A stretch of 64,000 bases of DNA from Dipylidium caninum (GCA_017562135.1 QEYB01001389.1:149061-213060), one strand, 5' to 3'; shown: positions 1 through 13,565, counted from the first letter of the stretch. The notes: generated by a model not told the origin, from the sequence alone. Numbers and translations: made by a program.

Positions 1-303
1 TGATTAGTAACATTGACACCGCACCGAAACTGAGCTAAAGCACGCGATAGTGCGGATCACATACTTTCGAGGTAGCATGGACGATGACCTTTACCTCCGC
101 CAACTTATTTAATACGAATTTGGAAATTATTATTATTATTGGACTTCTATTCGCGTAGTTGAGGCAAACGAGATTGTCATGAGTTTGAAATAACCTCTAT
201 TAAACAGTTGAAAGGTTGTTGACAAGCTCGGCCACTGAATCTGTCCCATCTCTTAATCACTCGCACTTATACTAATTCTTCTGCCAATTTGTGCCTTTTG
301 TAG
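1..303. other. intron or flank upstream of the first visible receptor exon
   Basis: I see no coding exon here. The stretch ends in a TTTTGTAG acceptor directly before the exon at 304, so it is most simply the 3' part of an intron of the nephrin-like gene whose 5' exons lie outside the window. Confidence 0.5.
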
Positions 304-3300
304 ATGTGAGGCGAAAAGTCAGGCCCAGTTGAAGGAGGTGAAGAGTCGCCCTCTCACCCTGTTAGTTTACTTTCCGGCCTCAGAGGTCAGCGTGAACATC
401 CATCAGCAGGGCGGTCTCCTGGCTGGCCAGGAGGTGGAGGTCAGCTGTGAAGCAGGCTCCGCCAACCCCCCAGCCCGTCTGCAGTGGCGCTACTATCATT
501 GCAGCCGCATCAAACAGTACATGCGACGGGCTGATCATTCCACAATTCTTCTCACCTCCCTGAAAAAGCCCGCTCCAGCACTGACTGCAGCACCACCTTC
601 GCCGAGTGAAATTCCTCAAGACTGCGAAATGGATGAACGCATCGGTGTGTGTGTGTGTGTGTGTGTGCTTCTAGCTTTGAAACTGGTAGAAGGATGCACG
701 ACAATATTGTTTTCAACTTGGGTTTTTCTAACAGAAAACTGCACCACAGCGTTAAACAGGGTACTCTAGGTCCAAATTATAGCTCGAGAAAGTGTGTTAA
801 GAAAATTCTGATGTGATTCTTGGAGGTCAGCCATTGTCGCGAGGAAGGGGAGATTTAGTGTCTCCAACTCCAGGTCTATAAAAGCGTGTCATGTAGTTAC
901 TTTCACTATCAATGATTTCTGGCACGCTGGTAGAACTTTCTATTTGGACTAAGATATATTTTGAGTCCTCTTTAAAGTAGTACATTACGTCTTACCTACT
1001 CAGGCATTGAAGATCCAACGGCTGAGGGGAGCTTTGGTGGTTTCATTTCTCGAGGCCGACTGTTACTACGACCAGAATGGCGGGATCACTTGGACTTTGT
1101 GGCTTGCCTCGCCTCCAACACTGTCTACAATCATTTGACCAAACAAAGTCACGTTCAACTCAACATCTCCTTCCAACCCCACTTCATTGGCTTTCAGCCA
1201 GGCGATTCACACAGCATTGTCGAAGGTACGTCCACCAAACTCCCTCTTCTACTTCCTAATCGGCTGGAAACTACGGAACGGGCGTCTACTGCGTATACGA
1301 CATACAGAGAGCACAAATTTTCTAATTATTTAGAGCATTCATTTGAAATAACTAGACTTGACGTCTACGACTTTCTGTCAGCGTTTTGACAAGTCATATA
1401 TATATCTTTTTGAAAACAGTCATTATTTATGGAGCTAATAAACGCGTCAAAGTTTTTTTATATTACATTACGAACAAGGCAATAACCAGTGGGAATGTTG
1501 TCGGATGAACATGGAGAATGTGGTAAAACGTCAGTATTGTGAAGAAGTTCCCTTAACTTATCGAGAGTAATTGAAGCTTTACATGGTTGTCGTGCGATGT
1601 CATCATAAAACAATGCTGCGCTGTGACCATTGACCAATGCCGATTGTCTTTTTGTTTCATAAGTTCCTCTTCATGGATGTCATCAGTTCCATGGGTGACG
1701 AGAGGACTCAGCGCCTGTTGTGGGCATCCCACCATACGCTAGTCATATTTGTTATCGGTGGAAATTTCGGCCGAGGGCTGTTTCCCTGGGGTTAAATTCC
1801 CATTTACCCATCTACTCGACCGCTTTCCATCCTCATACAAAATCCACTTTACATCGCGAGTGATGATTTGGGGCAATAAATGGCGGTCACTTGTAGTTGC
1901 ATCAGTTCTTTTGGCCGAAAGGAATGAATCCGAGTTTTCTCTTTGTCATTCAGTGTATGCAGTTGTATGGATGGCTACTTCCAATTTAGTTTAGACCCAA
2001 GTTCACGATTAATTCCTTTTTTTGGTGGATCGGACTCCACCGTCGTCGTCGTCGTCGTCGTCGCAGTCGTCCATACTTCCCACCTCGTCTTCCTCCAAGC
2101 GAGGCGTTTTGACGATACTCAAACTACCGCAACGAAATTTTTGGAACCAACAACGAGGAACTTTTTTTTTAGTGGATTCACCTCCGCTGTGATCAAATTT
2201 TAATTGGTGCAAGAAGAGTATACAGAAATGGCGTTTTGTTTCCATATAATTTCGGTGGAAAATAAAATTAAAGTGGGATACAAGCACGGAAAATTTCTAG
2301 AAGTCAGTAAGAAGAATACCTTTGAAATTCATTAATAGAAATATCGAGTGTATGTTAGAGTGTATCTCTTTCAGTTGCAGCTGAACACCGACTAAACGAA
2401 AGCGTGCGTTTCATAGTTTTCAAGCCAAAACTGAAATTTGTCTCGCTGACGTGGAAATCTCAGCTTGTAGTATAATTTCAGCTTTTTTCCCTCCAACTTT
2501 GGGCCTCAAATCTCCCCTGTACTGGTCTCAACTGTCCCAGTGCTCGAAGTGCAATTGTCTCCGTTAGACTTGAGGCAAAACACTTTGTGCCTCCAAAGGC
2601 TCTTAGGAATATCTTTTTACTGAGGCATGCCCAAGAGGATCTTGTAATTGCGACAGATTAGCATTTAGATAAGGTAGAGAGTGTCTGAGGTGACCTTAAG
2701 CGACAGTACTAGAGCCGGTAAAATAGGAGTGGTAGGAGTGTCAGTTAGCGGAATAAGTAGGCTTCTACCAAGTAGGCCAAAATTTCGCTACAGAATGGTA
2801 TGAACTGAGGGAGGGTTAGTGCGTTGATTGACGCGAGGAGAGTGTAGCGAGGTGGAGGACTTTTCCAGATGGAAACAAACTCTTCCAACTGCGAAAACCT
2901 AGAAAGACGACTCTTTTGGAAGTTGATGCACAACTTGTGGTCGTTGACATGACCTGAGAAGATTTCCCCGCATTAATGCCTCTTCATCTCCCATTTTTTA
3001 ATGTGGTTCTCGCAAAGTCCAGCAAGTAAATTGTCTCGCTTCCTTATTAATTCCGTCCAAACTCCCCACTTGTGGCCATTCTGCAGGCAGCTCGGGGATC
3101 CTCGACCTGATACCCTACGGCAACCCGACGTGCACCAACATTGTGTGGTCGGTTGACAGGCGGGTGTTGCGTAAAAGTCCGGTTGACCCTCGAACAGTGG
3201 ATTTCTCCAAGAAGGCGGTGAAGAAGACACTTTCAAAACTCACTGGGCTTTATCAATTTGAGGAGCTCCTGGTTATCTGGAATGTCAAGCGCAACCACAC

Positions 3301-6300
3301 AACAAATGTGACCATTCGGGCCGAGAATAGCCTGGGCACCACGGAAGCCACATTTTTGCTTAACGTTACATGTAAGTTATACGAAAGTACGTTGAAATGA
3401 GGAATGGGATTGTACTGTTTCATAGGGCTGGCAGCTACGTGATTGCGGATTTCGTTTACAAATGTGGTTTACGCTTTGTTTTATTTGTTAATGCTTTCAA
3501 AGTGGTTAACATGTATTTTTTCTCGGTTTTTTGTGATTCTACCTTCGGCCTAGTTGTGTGGGTTTATTTTTACTTGGACTTACAAATAGTAAAACAAGGC
3601 GGAAACTCGTTCACACCTATTGTATTGTATTATTTCTGGAAAAGTAAGAACACATCACAAGCACACGAAAAGTAACGCGCCGTGGATGGGGATGGGGATT
3701 AGGCCTTCAAAAGGACGAAAGGCGGTGTCGTCAAAATCGGTTTGCTAGATTTCACCTTGGTGCTGCTCCATTGAATAATGCCTGGCGAGCTGATCGTCCG
3801 CCCGGTGGAAGTGGACGAGACCCTCTTCAGTGCAGGGCGCCTGTCGCCTCAGAGCGTCAGAGCACGAGACGCGGTGTTGCAGAGAAGCTCCGAGGCTAAT
3901 CGCGTACGTTCATTGAAGGGACAATTAAAAAACTTTGATATGTCGGAGAAGCCAGTCTGGGGACACTTCACCAACTCGAGGAAATTCATTTGACGCAGCA
4001 CATTAGCAGCATCGGCGATTCGCATCTGAAATGCGACGAAGGTGGTTCATTTGTGGAAGGACGACGCGTCGGCGACGGAAAGTGGACAGTTGGGAACGGT
4101 GTTAATCTGGCGAGAGCGTGGGTGATGAGGGAAGACGAACGAGCTCAGACGACATCAAAAAAGGTTTATGCTGCCAGTCTGACCAGAAAACGAAAAGATC
4201 AGTTCACGTGTGTACGTCCAACAACTCGACAGGCTGAGCGGAGTAAGCAGAGCGAAGCGGTCAGAAGGGGAAAATCGCCGTGAGGTGTTGTTGTCCAACA
4301 TGGAAATGTGAAGGTCCACACATCGCTGATCACTCGCCAAAAGTTCTTGGATGATCTGCACCGGGCTGCGTCGACACGTCCGTCGTGGAGCCCTGACCGT
4401 GCACCTTCTCAAGTCTGCCGCTCATTTCGTCGCTCCATGCAGAACTCCTCAAACGGTAAACTCGTGAATGATCCAACTGGCGGCAAATCACGCTTGATTT
4501 CGTTTTTTGACTTCAAGTATCAAAAATATTATGAACTTTGACTTATGACACCGTCTGAGTGCTGGCAACAGGTCATCGACAAAAAGACAGAGTACCTAAT
4601 GCAATAAGGCCATATTTTTCAGCAAAAACTTTGAATTTTCATTCTCAGTTAAAAAGTCGCAATCATTCAGTTGCCAAACCGTTACCACTGCCTTGTGCAT
4701 CCTATTTCGGCCCAAGCAAATTCATCGTGGCCATGATATGGGCGTAGGTGGGCCTTTCACACTCTCCTCATCCCCGATGCTCCTTGCGAGTGACGTCTTC
4801 TCAGGCTTCGATAGCATCAAAACCACTCGATGCTTTTGAGCAAGAAATAAACTTCACTCTCTCTGAATGAGAGTGAATGTTTGATGTGCTTGTGTTGAGG
4901 CCTCACTTGACTGTGTTGACATCCCCGCAGGTAGGAGAGCTTATTATCAAGGCACCGAAGTGCTGAGCGCAACACTTCCGGGCCCGAGTTGAGGAAAGCG
5001 GACACTAAAGGAATCGGAATGAAAGATTTAGTAATACAAATTAATTAATTATGCTAGTTTCTCAATCGTACTACCACTACCGACTCGATTAAGCACACTA
5101 ACGGTGATCCCCACTTTAATCTGTCTGTTTGTGTTCTCGAGGCAAAAGTATGTTTTAAACGCCAATCTTCTCCAGGTATAACATTCCATGTGTTTAGCGC
5201 ATTAAAGTGGGCGTCTGCCTCATGCTGAGCGGATGGCTCCCCTTCTGTTCCCTTTAGATCCAGCCAAAGTCACCAGTGTCGTCGACGCCAATGTGAGTTT
5301 GGGTGCACTGGCCATTCTGACGTGTTCGGCTAATGGCAATCCTGCATCTGCCATCAACGCCTTCTCTTGGCATCGTTTTCTCTTTCCCAGCTGGAATGAG
5401 GAGGCCCCACGAGGCGCCGGCAATTGAAACCACCTCACTCGGTTGCAATGATGTACGTCTTTAACCTTCAATTTATTCCATTTCACTTGAAATGCACCTT
5501 GAGGCTTTAGATTAGCCACTTTTAAAGCCTTTTTTGCCTTCAAGTAGTGCATTCGAAGCCCTGCGCTGCCAACACATACTCGTGATAATCGAGGAGGTAT
5601 GGCAGCGGCCGAGAGCATATTTTCGGAGAACTTTGTGAAGTTCCTGTGAAATCTGTTTGTAATTTATTTTTTAAATGGACTTTTGGACTCAACAAACTCA
5701 ACTTCATTGAGTTGTAGGCTTTTCTTACCCACTAATTTGTAACATTGTGCTTGTGGGTTAATTGACATCTTACAAAAATCTACTACCAATGGGTTTATCC
5801 ACTGACTTATGGCCACGCAGACCTACATTGGACAATTAATAAGACACCTTTTGCAGTTAAAGGAATAGACCGAGTAGTTACTTTCGTCCGGTCGTTTGTG
5901 CCTCCACTCATTATCAGTCTGAAAGGAACTTAATCGTCTTTCCGTACCTCTTTAGGCAACTCGAATAAACGGAGCGGTCAAGCATTTGGTGCAATGCGAA
6001 GACGTTGACAAGTTTAACATGCGCAGTCAACTGTTGGTGTACAACATCACCAAGGATGATGTTGGACTTTACGGTTGCACGGTGGACAATGACGTGTCCA
6101 CACCGAGCCAATCTCAGGTGAAGCTCTTTAGCACATGTAAGATTGCGTCCTAATGCCTTTTATCCCCTCCTCCTCGAGTGTTCTTCAACTAAGCTTAGCA
6201 AACCGAGGAGAAGTGCAGACCGGTTTTGTGGTTAGGTGACCTGTAGGATTGGAATATATCTTTAACTGGACAGTCGATGGTGGAGGAGTGGAAAATAGGC

Positions 6301-9300
6301 GTTTCCTCTACAACCGAACTTTAGTTTCCCCTTCCTCTCTACATCACTCTTCCCCGGACTATTCCATGGAGACTTCGAGTGCTGTCATCCATTTATACCC
6401 CCAAGAAGGCTAGAATTCATGCATGGGATAATCTACTCAGCAAAAGATGTATCTTCTTCACGTTCTTACCCATAAATGTCAACATTCTCGTAAATTTCAA
6501 CCCCCACTGAGTTAATTGGTCTTCACCTACGTGGGTGTGACAATATTCACCGAATTCTTCAAGGCAGTGGGAGGCGTTAACTCTGCTCCCTGTCAAAGCG
6601 AATGATGGCTGATCCACTTTAGCTGTGGGGTGTATTAAAGGCCATATTTGCCGTAGAACTGTTAATATGACTCTAACGAGAGATTGTTAGAGGACGGGAC
6701 GATGATCATCGCGATAGGAGCACAAATATGGCGTTGGTGGGAAGAATTCTACCTTCATTCAGCGGGGAGAAAGAGTTGAGACTTCGCGTACTTTGAAATT
6801 TCCTGCTGAGATAACATCAACAGTATTAAAAATAATTCACCCTCCTGTTTCGCGCAATAACTCTGCTTTCTGGCTAAAATATGAAATTTCATGTCAGACC
6901 TCATTAGAAACGACACGTCATCCGGAGAAGAATAAAACATACTCTATAACGCCTCTGTGGGCGAGGAGCGTTGAGAGGAAGGATCAGGGCGTTCGGCATT
7001 CGTGCATTCAATGACGATTAAGGGACGAAAAACGCACACTTTTCTCAGAGAATACAAGTTTTCTACTTCTATATGTGCCTTGGCCTATTGTTATTCACTT
7101 TAGTGCCTATATATTCTCATAAACTACTATTTTGAGGTTTTTAGGTTTCATCTTAACCTAAGACTTCTTTTTAGAAAAATTCTTTACCAAACTTAAATAT
7201 GGAAAAGTCGTTTTAAGACACCCTTTTCCATCCCCTTACGAAGCTGTCGAATTAAAACTTTAATGAGTCTGTCACCACGGAGATTAGAATTAATGAAGGT
7301 CGAAGGAGTTTTTAGTAAATGGCCCAGAGCAAATTAAAGATCTAGATAAATATAAAAATTAATTTTTACTGATAAAAAATAACATAAACTACACGTTAGT
7401 TGGTGTGAAATGATAGCATTCGGGACAACTTAACCTGGATGGAGTCGACTCCTGCTGCAAAATATTGACGTGATCACTTCAAAGTTTTTCTTTGACGCTG
7501 TTTGTAGATGATAGAATTAACTTATTCGTTGAATATATGAGGACGAGACTGGCACTTTTGGGATTTTTTATTGTTTCAGTCCCTCCGGAGATTGTGAAGC
7601 AGCCGAAATTCGCCAAAGTCGCAGTACCATTTGGAGCAAATGCGGTGTTGCAGTGTTTTGTGCGAGTGGAGCCGATGCCGAGTGTGGTCTGGCGGCAGTT
7701 TCGACGCGAACAGGACGGCGGCGCGGCTGTGGCCCGAGTGCTCGACTCGCGGTGCGGCTCTTTCGTGGCCGACTTGGGGGTGCCTTGCGTCAAACCGGCC
7801 ACCCCCAAGTTCACCACGTCGCTCACTCAGATCCGACCTGGCTACTATGTCGCCAAGCTTCGTGTCAACGCCATACACGTCACAGATTTTGGCCAGTACA
7901 CGTGTAAGGTAGGGCCATGAATAAACCCATTCTTTCCCTTCTGTCTTGTCTCATGCCCAGGAGACTGTTTAACCTCCACTGAAACATAAAGTGCCCTCAA
8001 CCATGCTCATCCTAACACCTGAGTATGAGAATTATCTAGGAAGACACACACATTGTGTAATGCACATCTAGGATTATAGTAGAGCCTGTGGAAAGTCTTA
8101 CTATTAGTAGCTTATAAATCCTTCTCACAAGGGAGCAAAACTAGCTAGAATGTTAGTCTCCCGAAAAGGAACTTCTCTATTCCGATTCCTTACGCGTCTT
8201 GCCTTGCAACTGAATAGGAGCGAGAGAGCGATTGAGTATAAAACACCCTGACTATCAACAATTGGAAACAATCTTGTTGCTGACATGTAAGTAGCATAGA
8301 TAAAAATAAGCGAAGGGGATGCATGCGCGTTTGCCCGTGGTCTACCCTGACTCATGCGAGCCTAAACTTTAGCGGGTTGAGGATTGACTACACAATAGGC
8401 GGCGCCACAGTAAAAGTTGTTGGCAGCTCCTCATTGAAGTCAACGCTAGAAGCAGCTCTGTGATGGGGCAGCCAGGGAAAGACAGTTGTGTCGCCGCCTG
8501 AAACAGATAGTGGCAGAGCCACCGTCGGACGCATCAGCGTTTCTTGTGCGCGCGTTCTACCTCAGGTTCAGTCGCTGGGCATGTTGAGATGTCCTTCCAA
8601 ATACTTGAAATTCTCCTCCTTAAAGCTTTTACTTTGTACGCAAAAATTGCTTATATTCGACTTCCGCAGAGGTAACACACCGGTTATCCTTAACAAAATC
8701 TCCACCGGATAAATAAGCCTCATCTCAGAGTTTTTTACCGATGTGAAATGAAGAATCTTATTAGACCGCCCTTTCGGCTCACCCTTCTTCTCTCACTCCA
8801 ATTCTAGGCGGTGACAGTAGATGGGTGTGAGGACGAATTTGAAATTCAAGTGACCGGAACTGGACCACCGGAGATTCCTTATGATCTGCGTCTCTTGAAT
8901 GCGTCCACATCCAGTCTCCGAATTACATGGGGACAGGGTTTCAACGGTGGTTACAAGCAAACATTCACAGTAATTCCTTCTTTATTTACGCACGCTTGTT
9001 CACATCTTTCAAGTCCCCACCGGTCCGCCCCATCCATTGACGCCACAAGTTGGCTAAAAAAAGAATAAATCAAACTTACCAATTTACTTGGTGACATTTC
9101 ATTCCTCCTTCAGCTTGTCAAATAATAAGTCGTGCAGATTAGAGGCAGATTAGAGGCTTCCGCTGTCATTTATGAGTCCAAGAACACCTTGTCTTTTCTC
9201 ACCTTCGCCATCCCTCTCCCGTGAGGATGGGTTTAGCCCACTTAAAATCACACTATGATGTAGCCCGAGCGAAAAACACGTGTTACTTATATTTGCCGGT

Positions 9301-11476
9301 ACGTTTTTAAAAAATTATGAAGCGGAAATGTTACTTGATGAATTTTAGGTTCGTTGGAAAGTGCACCAACCCGATGAACAGTACAGGTATGCCGATGTGG
9401 TGGAAAATGAAGACAGGAGTCATGTGATTTTTGTCATTAACGGTGAGTCTGTCTCCCCAAGTCGCCCTTCCCCTTTGGCGGAGGTGCCGTGTTCACTTCG
9501 CCTCCCCCTTTAGGCCTGAAGCCGGACACGCAATATGAAGTGGCCGTCAATTCTCGCAATGATATCCACGGCCATACGGAGTATACAAAATCACTCTTGG
9601 TCAAAACTGGCTCCGGTAAGACTTCCACGCCTTTAATTTTCGTACAATAGTTATAAAAATTTTGAAAGAAATGCTCTGATACAGCATATGTAGAACAAAA
9701 TAATCGAGAGGGCTTTAGTAAATTGAGAGATTCATTAATCATGGTGTCTTAAACAATCATGTCCTCCAAATTGTGCCTGTCATGAGAGCACCCATTTGAG
9801 GCTATAGAGTTTTGTGGTAAGCCTATTTCCCAATATTGTCTCTCCTTGCTTAGTTTTTAAGAGAAAATCATGTCAACAGGAGATGATTTAACTCAAGGAC
9901 CCGTTCGTTACACTTTCTTTTTTTCTCCCCATCACGTTTACCTAGTTCTGGACGATTTCGACGCATTCGACGGTTATCACAGCGTGAAGGCTGTCGGCTA
10001 CTCGAAATCAAATTCCCTCTTCATTATCGTCGCGGCATGTGTGATAGGCGGAGTTGTGATCTTCATTAACATCGTGGTAATCACCTATTTGATAAGGAAG
10101 AAATACACAAGGGGAAATCAGATCTCAGGAATGTCTGCCACAAAATCCCATGTTTTACCATTGGAAAAGCAGTATCGAGGTGGACCCAAATATGGTAAGC
10201 GATTTTAAATAGCCGGTTTGATACTTTCTTCGCCTGTACGGGAAGTCTTGATTTCCCTACTTGTCTTCTATGCCAGTTTACAGAAAAAACTATTGCATTA
10301 ATCTGTGTCGCACATTAAAGGGAAAATCGTGGCCATTTCAAGTGTTGCAATGGTGGTAGAGTCTGAGGCAGTCTTTGTGCGACAATCGCCTTTTCTTTAA
10401 GACTGATAGCATACACATTAAAGTGGTTTTTGTTACGTTTTCGCAGATGGGCACTATTGTCGAGATCCGCGCCATGGCCACATGAGTGGGGAGCACTTTT
10501 ACGTGTCCGATCCCCATTTAATTGGAGAAGTTGCCCAAACAAATCCCGTCTACGGGTATGCACCATTTGGGGACCGTATACCCGAGATAGGCGAGGGAAT
10601 TTGTCAGTCAACCTATGTGCCAGGCATATCAGCCTTATGCACTACTGAGGCAGCCTATCCCCACATCCACCACCCCCATGCCGATGTCGGATTTCACACA
10701 TCTTCTATCCCCGGGGTACGTCTCAACTCATTTGTTTCTCCGGTGACATAAATTGACAGCATCTGGGTTCGATGAGGCAGTAGCGTTTCCCCTTGGGTAC
10801 TATAAGATAGTTAACCGTCCTTTAGGAATAAGTTAGAAGGGGGAAAAGCTCTGTCTCATCGTCTTCCCATTCGAAATGCCCTATTTCATTTGGAATTGAT
10901 TACAAGGACTCAAAACAACTATTCGATATTCTGATTATTATTTCTTCTTTTTTCGTATTTGTCCTACTCCCCCTCATCCACTTCCTCTCCTGTTGTGATG
11001 GCTCATTTACATGTAACACAGCATTAAAATGTGCATATTGTCTGCTTGTTATAATCATTCAGTCTACCATTAAACTCCTCGTAGTTTCAATAAATTGCCT
11101 GTTTGTCCGAGTTTCGCCTTTGTCGTCTGTGTTCTCCCTTTTTTCCCCTCCGTTTATCCGGCTGTTTTTGTATTTCTGTTATGTCCTTACTTCCAGCGAG
11201 CAGTGAAACATCACATGGCCTCCGCTTCCCCAAAACTCGGCAGACCGACAACTCGAAGGTGTGAGCTCACAACTCCCACTTCCATCATCTGTCCGCGAAG
11301 TGGTCTGACACGTAGGCAGAGTTTTGGCGATGCCATTGGCAGACCCCTTGGTCTAAATGAAGGAGGCAAGGACTCAGTGTGTCATCACAGAGGAACGGTG
11401 CGGAGGCCCGTCTCAGGAAGACCCTCTGATGACCTGCAGCTAGGAGAAGACTCGAATGGAATGAGCGAACATCCAG
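304..11476 (+). CDS. nephrin/Sns-like Ig-FN3 transmembrane adhesion receptor (partial)
   Basis: This is a cell-surface adhesion receptor fragment. Exons with matching phases are 304-644, 1004-1225, 3087-3371, 5258-5452, 5956-6136, 7580-7908, 8808-8969, 9349-9442, 9514-9615, 9946-10194, 10447-10715 and 11197-11476. They encode about five Ig units (signatures VEVSCEA, FVACLASN, ILTCSANGNP, VGLYGCTV, GQYTCK), then an FN3 domain (GPPEIPYDLRLL to YEVAVNSRN), a membrane span near 10012-10096 (LFIIVAACVIGGVVIFINIV) followed by RKK, and a cytoplasmic tail of about 200 residues. Ig plus a single FN3 before the membrane is the nephrin/Sticks-and-stones/Hibris arrangement; Kirrel-type partners lack the FN3. 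The 5' exons are outside the window and no terminal exon was found after 11476. The exon at 5258 holds an apparent one-base frameshift. Family assignment is from domain order, not a search. Confidence 0.82.
645..667 (+). repeat. (GT)n microsatellite forming a splice donor
   Basis: An uninterrupted GT run begins exactly at the predicted 5' splice site of exon 304-644. The exon must end in phase 1 to join the next exon (GC ATT at 1004), and position 644 satisfies this. Confidence 0.75.
2041..2063. repeat. (GTC)n trinucleotide microsatellite
   Basis: About eight GTC units lie in an intron of the nephrin-like gene. The run reads as valines or aspartates in short open frames, which I regard as spurious. 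Confidence 0.85.
3601..4545 (+). mobile_element. degenerate mariner transposase (copy 1)
   Basis: A decayed Tc1/mariner-family transposase lies in the sense strand of a receptor intron. An N-terminal piece (YYFWKSKNTSQAHEK) is followed by a block near 3800-3905 (EVDETLFSAGRLS, VLQRSSEANRV). The C-terminal end near 4320-4540 reads SLITRQKFLDD, WSPDRAPS and RSMQNSSNGKLVNDP, then FFDFKYQKYYEL. These match the order of helix-turn-helix region, TRQKLLELGW-like, YSPDLAPSDYHLF-like and QFF..KDQKFYE-like segments of mariner transposases. Frames are broken and the catalytic aspartates are not intact, so it is inactive. Element ends and inverted repeats were not resolved. It shares its middle block with the copy at 41919-42933, so both belong to one subfamily. 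Confidence 0.75.
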
Positions 11477-12351
11477 GTCAGTGGTCATCCTTAATTATAA
11501 TTTTACAAGTCAAAGCTTTCTGTTGTGTAAGGTCGGATCTACTTAGATCGGTTGCCTTACTCTTGTGTAAAAGCACCTGTTCGAGGATTAAAAGTCCCCC
11601 TCTCAAACCCTCACACAATCTGTACTTATATCAAATGAATGAGTGATAAGGCAAGTTTCCCTGATAATTTGAGCGTTGTAAAGGAATAAGAGAATTAAAA
11701 AAATTCCTTTTAGCATGGAAGCGGAAATTGAGAAATTGGTGGGATGGAATAACGATAAAACCATTATGGGTGACATTTGACATAGTAATAATGGTAACAC
11801 CCAACAAAGAATTTCCAAGCAATTAACGACCAATTAATTTAACAACTCTTGGAGAAGGGAAAAAGATGAACGAATAATTAAAGCCTAGGCGATTTGGCAC
11901 AAATGACAACCTATTATGGCTTTTGTTCGTAGTTTTCTAGCTACCCTCCATGTTAGTGCAATGAGAGAAACCAGAAACACGTTCAAGCACACCTCGACTG
12001 CTAAAATTCTATAACGAATTAAACATCCACTGTAACAGCGATCACCGGTGCCTGGAAAGCACCACAGTCGCACTTAGCCACTGGCAATCTTGAATGCAGA
12101 AATTCGAGAAATATTATTATTAACAAGGTTTTGCTCAAGTCAAATGTCTACCAACTTCCATCATTTGTATCGATAAATTCGTTGGGTTGACCCCGAAATT
12201 ACAACTGTCCTCGCCATTTACCCGTTCTCACTTTAGACCTCCTTGGATATACCGAGAACTGTTATATCAGTCAACTGGAAGCGCTTCAAAAAGGAAACAG
12301 CCCGACAAAACGCGTGAGTTCTCATAACAACTGATAATGCGTGAGTGGGGA

Positions 12352-12381
12352 TTTGTGTGTGTGCGAGTATGTGTGTGTGTT
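12352..12381. repeat. GT-rich microsatellite in copy A
   Basis: An interrupted GT run. The equivalent position in copy B (30328-30382) is clearly longer, showing slippage since duplication. Confidence 0.7.
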
Positions 12382-13247
12382 GCTGTCTCCGAGATGAATA
12401 ACATGCGGTGCACGTTTCAGCTCCTGCTGAATGGTGGAGGTATGGACGCGTCAACCATTCGTGGGCCAAAGGGGAGTAGTTCAAATGACAACTGGTGCGG
12501 TATACCAGACGTGTTTGTGTAGGTGAAGACAGCAAGATGCGTGCGATTTGCACACCGCGTACAGCCTCGCCAAGTGCTCGACCGAAGTAGCATGTACCTT
12601 TGCTTTTGTAGAATATACATTATCGTTCTTTTATGTGCTCCATAATAGTGGGAGTGCATTAATTCTCTCCAATTTAGTGAGAGATTACTAATTTCGGAAA
12701 CTGACGACTGTGCTTATTGCCGTAGGAAAGACCAGGAATAATAGATAAAACTGTGGGAAGTTGGAGAGATGTTCTAAATTCATGGATGCAAGCATGATTA
12801 AGACCACATATAAGAAAAAGGGCAGGGCGACAGGTTGAAATCTGCTAAAATTCACAAAGGAACGTTTGAGGACGAATGTTGAAACGCGGGACTTGATGGC
12901 TTATCCAAATGCACCATATAGAGGCATGGTGGATTTAGTCAGTGTTCACGCACGTGTAGTCAGAGGAGGGTAGCGATAGGCACCATCTACCAGCCGTCAC
13001 GTTTCTATGCGTACAAGCGTAATGGTGGTGATGTGTACTAGGTTGTGATGTCAACGGTGGGGTTTACCACCGATAATGATTTTGAAAGAATTAAAGTGGA
13101 CAATTGGGCATTGCAAATAGAGCTTGTGCATTGAAGCAGACTAATTACTAAATACTGTCTCTCTTGAGAGAATGTTGGAGATTATTGTGGAACATAAACC
13201 TTGCGAAGTCAATAATGAATAGGCCATGGCTTTGACGTCTTGAGTGT

Positions 13248-13565
13248 TTAGGGTTCTCCTATCGGCCAATGTGAAGGGAATTTATGCGGGTTAGTGGGTC
13301 GTGAGTGTTTTACTGGTTCGTTGCATCGGTGTGCGGTTGAGTGGAATGCGGCGTGGGTCGTTGTGTTGATGCTTGGGTCGCGTTTGCTGCTCGAGTCTGA
13401 ACAGTGCTTTGAAATGATGCGATTCAGAGACAGGCTTTCTGCATCGCCTGTGTACTTCGTGTTGGCTCCCCATTGAGACTTTCGAGTTGCCTTGACAGTG
13501 TCCCACCTGGATGGGTGCGCTACAATTGTGAATTTTGCATCGGCCTGAGGAGGTGGGTTTCTCAT
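13248..13565 (-). other. open frame shared by both duplication copies, function unknown
   Basis: A 105-codon minus-strand frame lies about 1 kb downstream of NAA30 copy A. Its relative at 31412-31693 is also open, and both contain IVAHPSRWDTVKATRKSQWG. The two frames separate near the C-terminus through indels. The plus strand is open here too, as expected of GC-rich DNA, so this may be noncoding. I do not recognise a domain. Confidence 0.2.

Noticed and set aside
9870..10208. Stand-alone small membrane protein from the open frame
   Set aside because: The segment upstream of 9946 is intron ending in a CCTAG acceptor; the membrane span belongs to the nephrin-like receptor by phase and domain order.
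12233..12553. 106-aa minus-strand ORF spanning the GT repeat
   Set aside because: It depends on translating a microsatellite as His-Thr repeats and has no counterpart frame of equal length in copy B.
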